NCBI GenBank assembly: GCA_017577365.1
Contig: PKRJ01000018.1
Coordinates: forward strand, 3,189 to 67,188
From: Gammaproteobacteria bacterium
GTDB taxonomy: Bacteria; Pseudomonadota; Gammaproteobacteria; Steroidobacterales; Rariloculaceae
DNA: 64,000 bases
Direction of reading: 5' to 3'
Under the pieces are notes generated by a model. That model saw nothing but the letters and a program-made list of their open reading frames with translations. It ran no database searches and had not been told where the DNA came from. The position numbers were made by a program, and so were the translations under genes. Below, piece after piece: positions 62,088 to 64,000 of this stretch; position 1 is the first letter of the stretch; every line of letters begins with the position of its first letter.

Positions 62088-62591
62088 CTAACGCTTCGTG
62101 CGGAGCCCCGCTCGCACGTCGGACGTCGGCGCTCGGACGGACAGCTCGACGATTCTCGCGTCGAGAGCCGTCTCGCTCACCGTGAGCAGCGCGAGCGCGA
62201 TCGGGAGCTTGAAGCGTCGCGGTCCGGCGCTGCCCGGATTGAGGTAAAGCACGCCGTCTCGCGTGTAGACGGCCGGCACGTGCGAGTGCCCGAAAATCAC
62301 CGCGTCGAAGCCGGCCGCGCGAGGGTCGAGGTCGAGCAGCTCGATATTGTGTAGCACATAAAGGTATCGACCCTCGATCTCGACCACGTCGTTGTCGGGC
62401 AACTCCTCGGTCCACGCATCGACGTTACCGCGGATCGCGGTGACGGGCGCGATCTCGGCGAGCTCTTCGAGGACGTGCGGTTTACCGATGTCGCCGGCGT
62501 GAACGATCAGGTCGCATCCCGCGAGCGCCGATTTCGCTGCCGGACGCAGTAAGCCGTGCGTATCCGAGATGACGCCGATGATTGCCGTCAT
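62088..62591 (-). CDS. Metallophosphoesterase, YfcE-like
   Basis: 167 residues from ATG 62591, with a weak ribosome binding site. The YfcE/MJ0936-type phosphodiesterase pattern is complete: GVISDTHG, VHAGDIG, AIRGNVD, LHN (in place of the more common HG motif) and IFGHSHVPA, plus LNPGSAGPRR. The metal-binding His and Asp residues are present. Substrate uncertain. Confidence 0.9.
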   Translation of the reverse strand: MTAIIGVISDTHGLLRPAAKSALAGCDLIVHAGDIGKPHVLEELAEIAPVTAIRGNVDAWTEELPDNDVVEIEGRYLYVLHNIELLDLDPRAAGFDAVIFGHSHVPAVYTRDGVLYLNPGSAGPRRFKLPIALALLTVSETALDARIVELSVRAPTSDVRAGLRTKR

Positions 62592-62649
62592 GAATAGTCT
62601 TGTGACGAGCGGGCCTCGATGAGCGGACGGCGCTCGCGTTGCCGCGGCG

Positions 62650-63027
62650 TCAGCGCTTCTCGCCCGCCTTCTCGTAGTCGTACCAGACCGCTTCGACGTT
62701 GTGACCGTCGGGATCGTACACGAAAGCGGCGTAATAGCCGGGCCAATACTGGCGGTAACCGGGCGCGCCGTTGTCTTTGCCTCCGGCCTCGAGCGCGGCG
62801 CGGTAGAACGCATCGACCTCGTCACGGCTGCGCGCTTCGAACGCGATGTGAAGCGGGACGACCGAATCTTCTTTCGCGATCCAGAAGTCGGTGTTCTTGC
62901 CGTCGTTGAAGCCGGCCGCTTCTCCGTACTCCATGTTGTTGGAATATCCGAGCGGCTTCAGCGCACGGATGTAGAAGCTCTTGGACTTCGCATAGTCACT
63001 GACGGGGAGAGACGTGTGCGCGATCAT
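62650..63027 (-). CDS. VOC-family protein (glyoxalase-like)
   Basis: 125 residues; GGAGG upstream of ATG 63027. Starts HTSLPVSDYAKSKSFYIRALKPLGY and holds HIAFEARSRDEVDAFYRAALEAGG and YYAAFVYDPDGHNVEAVW, the paired beta-alpha-beta-beta-beta units with His and Glu metal ligands of a lactoylglutathione-lyase-like protein. Substrate unknown. Confidence 0.85.
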   Translation of the reverse strand: MIAHTSLPVSDYAKSKSFYIRALKPLGYSNNMEYGEAAGFNDGKNTDFWIAKEDSVVPLHIAFEARSRDEVDAFYRAALEAGGKDNGAPGYRQYWPGYYAAFVYDPDGHNVEAVWYDYEKAGEKR

Positions 63028-63152
63028 GACGAGCCTCCGGCAGTCCTTCGCGGCCGTGCAGCACCATTCGTGCCAACGATCCTGCGACTGGATCTCGCAG
63101 GGGCGCGGTGCGGTATCGACGCTGTCGCAACAGCGGATAGACCCAGACTTTC

Positions 63153-63170
63153 AAGTATTATCAAATACTT
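63153..63170. promoter_or_regulatory. AT-rich inverted repeat in front of TonB receptor gene
   Basis: AAGTATT-ATCA-AATACTT, two 7-bp arms around a 4-base spacer, 145 bp upstream of the receptor start codon and just upstream of an AT-rich stretch (63180-63240). A plausible operator for a repressor; also within the divergent VOC gene's promoter region. Confidence 0.45.
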
Positions 63171-63314
63171 AGTGCGCTCTAATTCGGGACTGTTGTTTGC
63201 GACGCCATTTTCGCTTGCCCGGCGCTATTTTTTTCGCTAGATTTCCACCGAACTGGCGCACCCCAGCGCCGGCGAACATTAATTCGTGGGGAGTTGTCCG
63301 GGGGGGACACAAGC

Positions 63315-64000
63315 ATGTCACAAGGTCTATCCGTTCGACCGCGGCTTCTTGCTGCATCGGTCGCGTCGGCATTGGGTATCTCGGGCGCCTTTGTCGCACC
63401 GGCGCAAGCGCAGGAGGACGCTCTCATCGAAGAGGTCGTCGTCACCGGTTCGCGCATTGTCCGTCGCGACTACCAGTCCAACAGCCCGATCGTCACTGTC
63501 GACAAGGAAGCGTTCGAGCAGCAGACGGGCTTGAACATCGAGTCGTATCTCAACCAGCTGCCGCAATACAACCCGGCCGCCTCGCCGGTCACGACGCAGC
63601 AGGACGTGCAGATCACGCCGGTGAACTCCGTCGGTATCGCGTCGATCTCGCTGCGCGGCTTCGGTCCGAACCGCAGCCTGGTTCTCGTCGACGGCAAGCG
63701 TATCGTGCCGATCAACGCGTTGATGGTTACCGATATCAACGCGATTCCGTCCGCGCTGATCGAGCGCGTCGAGACGATCACCGGCGGCGCGTCGGCCGTG
63801 TACGGTGCCGACGCCGTGGGCGGCGTCACGAACTTCATCCTGCGGGACGATTTCGAGGGCTTCGACCTCGACCTGCAGCACGGCGCGACCCAGGAGGGCG
63901 ACGGTGAAGAGTCGCGCGTCGCGATCGTCATGGGAACGAACTTCGCCGACGGTCGCGGTAACGTGACATTGGGCGTCGAGAAGTACAACCGCAACGAGGC
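63315..64000 (+). CDS. TonB-dependent receptor, N-terminal part (runs off window)
   Basis: ATG 63315 with a GGGGGGA run just upstream; 228 codons are inside the window and no stop is met. Signal peptide ends APAQAQ. The plug domain is recognised by EEVVVTGSRIVRRDYQSNSP, SISLRGFGPNRSLVLVDGKRIVP, IERVETITGGASAVYGADAVGGVTNFIL. Similar in type to the receptor at 38934 but not a close copy. Ligand unknown. Confidence 0.9.
   Translation, partial: MSQGLSVRPRLLAASVASALGISGAFVAPAQAQEDALIEEVVVTGSRIVRRDYQSNSPIVTVDKEAFEQQTGLNIESYLNQLPQYNPAASPVTTQQDVQITPVNSVGIASISLRGFGPNRSLVLVDGKRIVPINALMVTDINAIPSALIERVETITGGASAVYGADAVGGVTNFILRDDFEGFDLDLQHGATQEGDGEESRVAIVMGTNFADGRGNVTLGVEKYNRNE

Noticed and set aside
1..64000. 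tRNA, rRNA, CRISPR array or integron attC sites
   Set aside because: No cloverleaf, rRNA-like block, regularly spaced repeat or attC-like array was recognised in the window.

Overview
The window is very GC-rich, densely coded chromosomal DNA. TonB-dependent receptors, PQQ alcohol dehydrogenases, SnoaL/NTF2-like proteins, DUF1592/DUF1552 proteins, a serine-cleaved PanD and a PEP-CTERM tail all suggest an environmental, aerobic gammaproteobacterium, perhaps near Steroidobacterales/Nevskiales. That placement is inference from gene content. I see no rRNA, tRNA or CRISPR array.

1-12.7 kb: a partial lipoprotein, a secreted methyltransferase-like protein and a lipoprotein precede a minus-strand catabolic-looking operon: MFS aromatic-acid-type transporter, serine hydrolase, lipoprotein PQQ dehydrogenase with a C-terminal heme c, SMP-30-like propeller, and two secreted NTF2-like paralogues. 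A second PQQ dehydrogenase is transcribed divergently. 12.7-22.3 kb: an ABC ATPase/permease pair sits divergent from an ECF sigma / anti-sigma / DUF4252 / small lipoprotein operon, and both sides carry the same promoter-like signature TGTAACC-N15-CGTCT. Then follow a DrrAB-like exporter, a thioesterase, an ABC exporter and panD.

22.4-28.6 kb: a flavodoxin relic, a secreted protein with three tandem SnoaL-like domains, a small membrane protein beside a double-glycine-leader (bacteriocin-like) peptide, an MBL hydrolase and a GMC oxidoreductase. 28.6-32.1 kb is a scar: AT-richer DNA with an OLD-like ATPase cut by an IS481-family element, followed by a 5'-truncated PhnB-like gene, a cupin, a TolB-like fragment and a PEP-CTERM tail without its front end.

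32.4-46.8 kb: rtcA, a TPR-sulfotransferase, a 4-cresol-dehydrogenase-like flavoprotein with its cytochrome c and a Tat-type protein, a DksA-type zinc finger protein, a large TonB receptor, a sugar isomerase-like protein, xthA, a glutaredoxin-like protein, an HU-like protein, an aldehyde dehydrogenase and a YvlD-like membrane protein. 46.9-64 kb: an AI-2E-type permease with an unusual C-terminal domain, an O-methyltransferase, a secreted TPR protein, a ParB without ParA, an ankyrin / DUF1592 cytochrome / DUF1552 operon, a Na/Pi cotransporter, a SnoaL-like protein, a lactate-dehydrogenase-like flavoprotein, small housekeeping genes and the start of a second TonB receptor.

The general picture is a periplasm-oriented oxidative lifestyle: outer-membrane import through TonB receptors, periplasmic oxidation by PQQ and flavin dehydrogenases feeding c-type cytochromes, and many secreted small-fold proteins of unknown substrate. 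The best candidates for something undescribed are the double-glycine peptide locus, the ECF regulon with twin promoters, the triple SnoaL protein and the ankyrin/DUF1592/DUF1552 operon.
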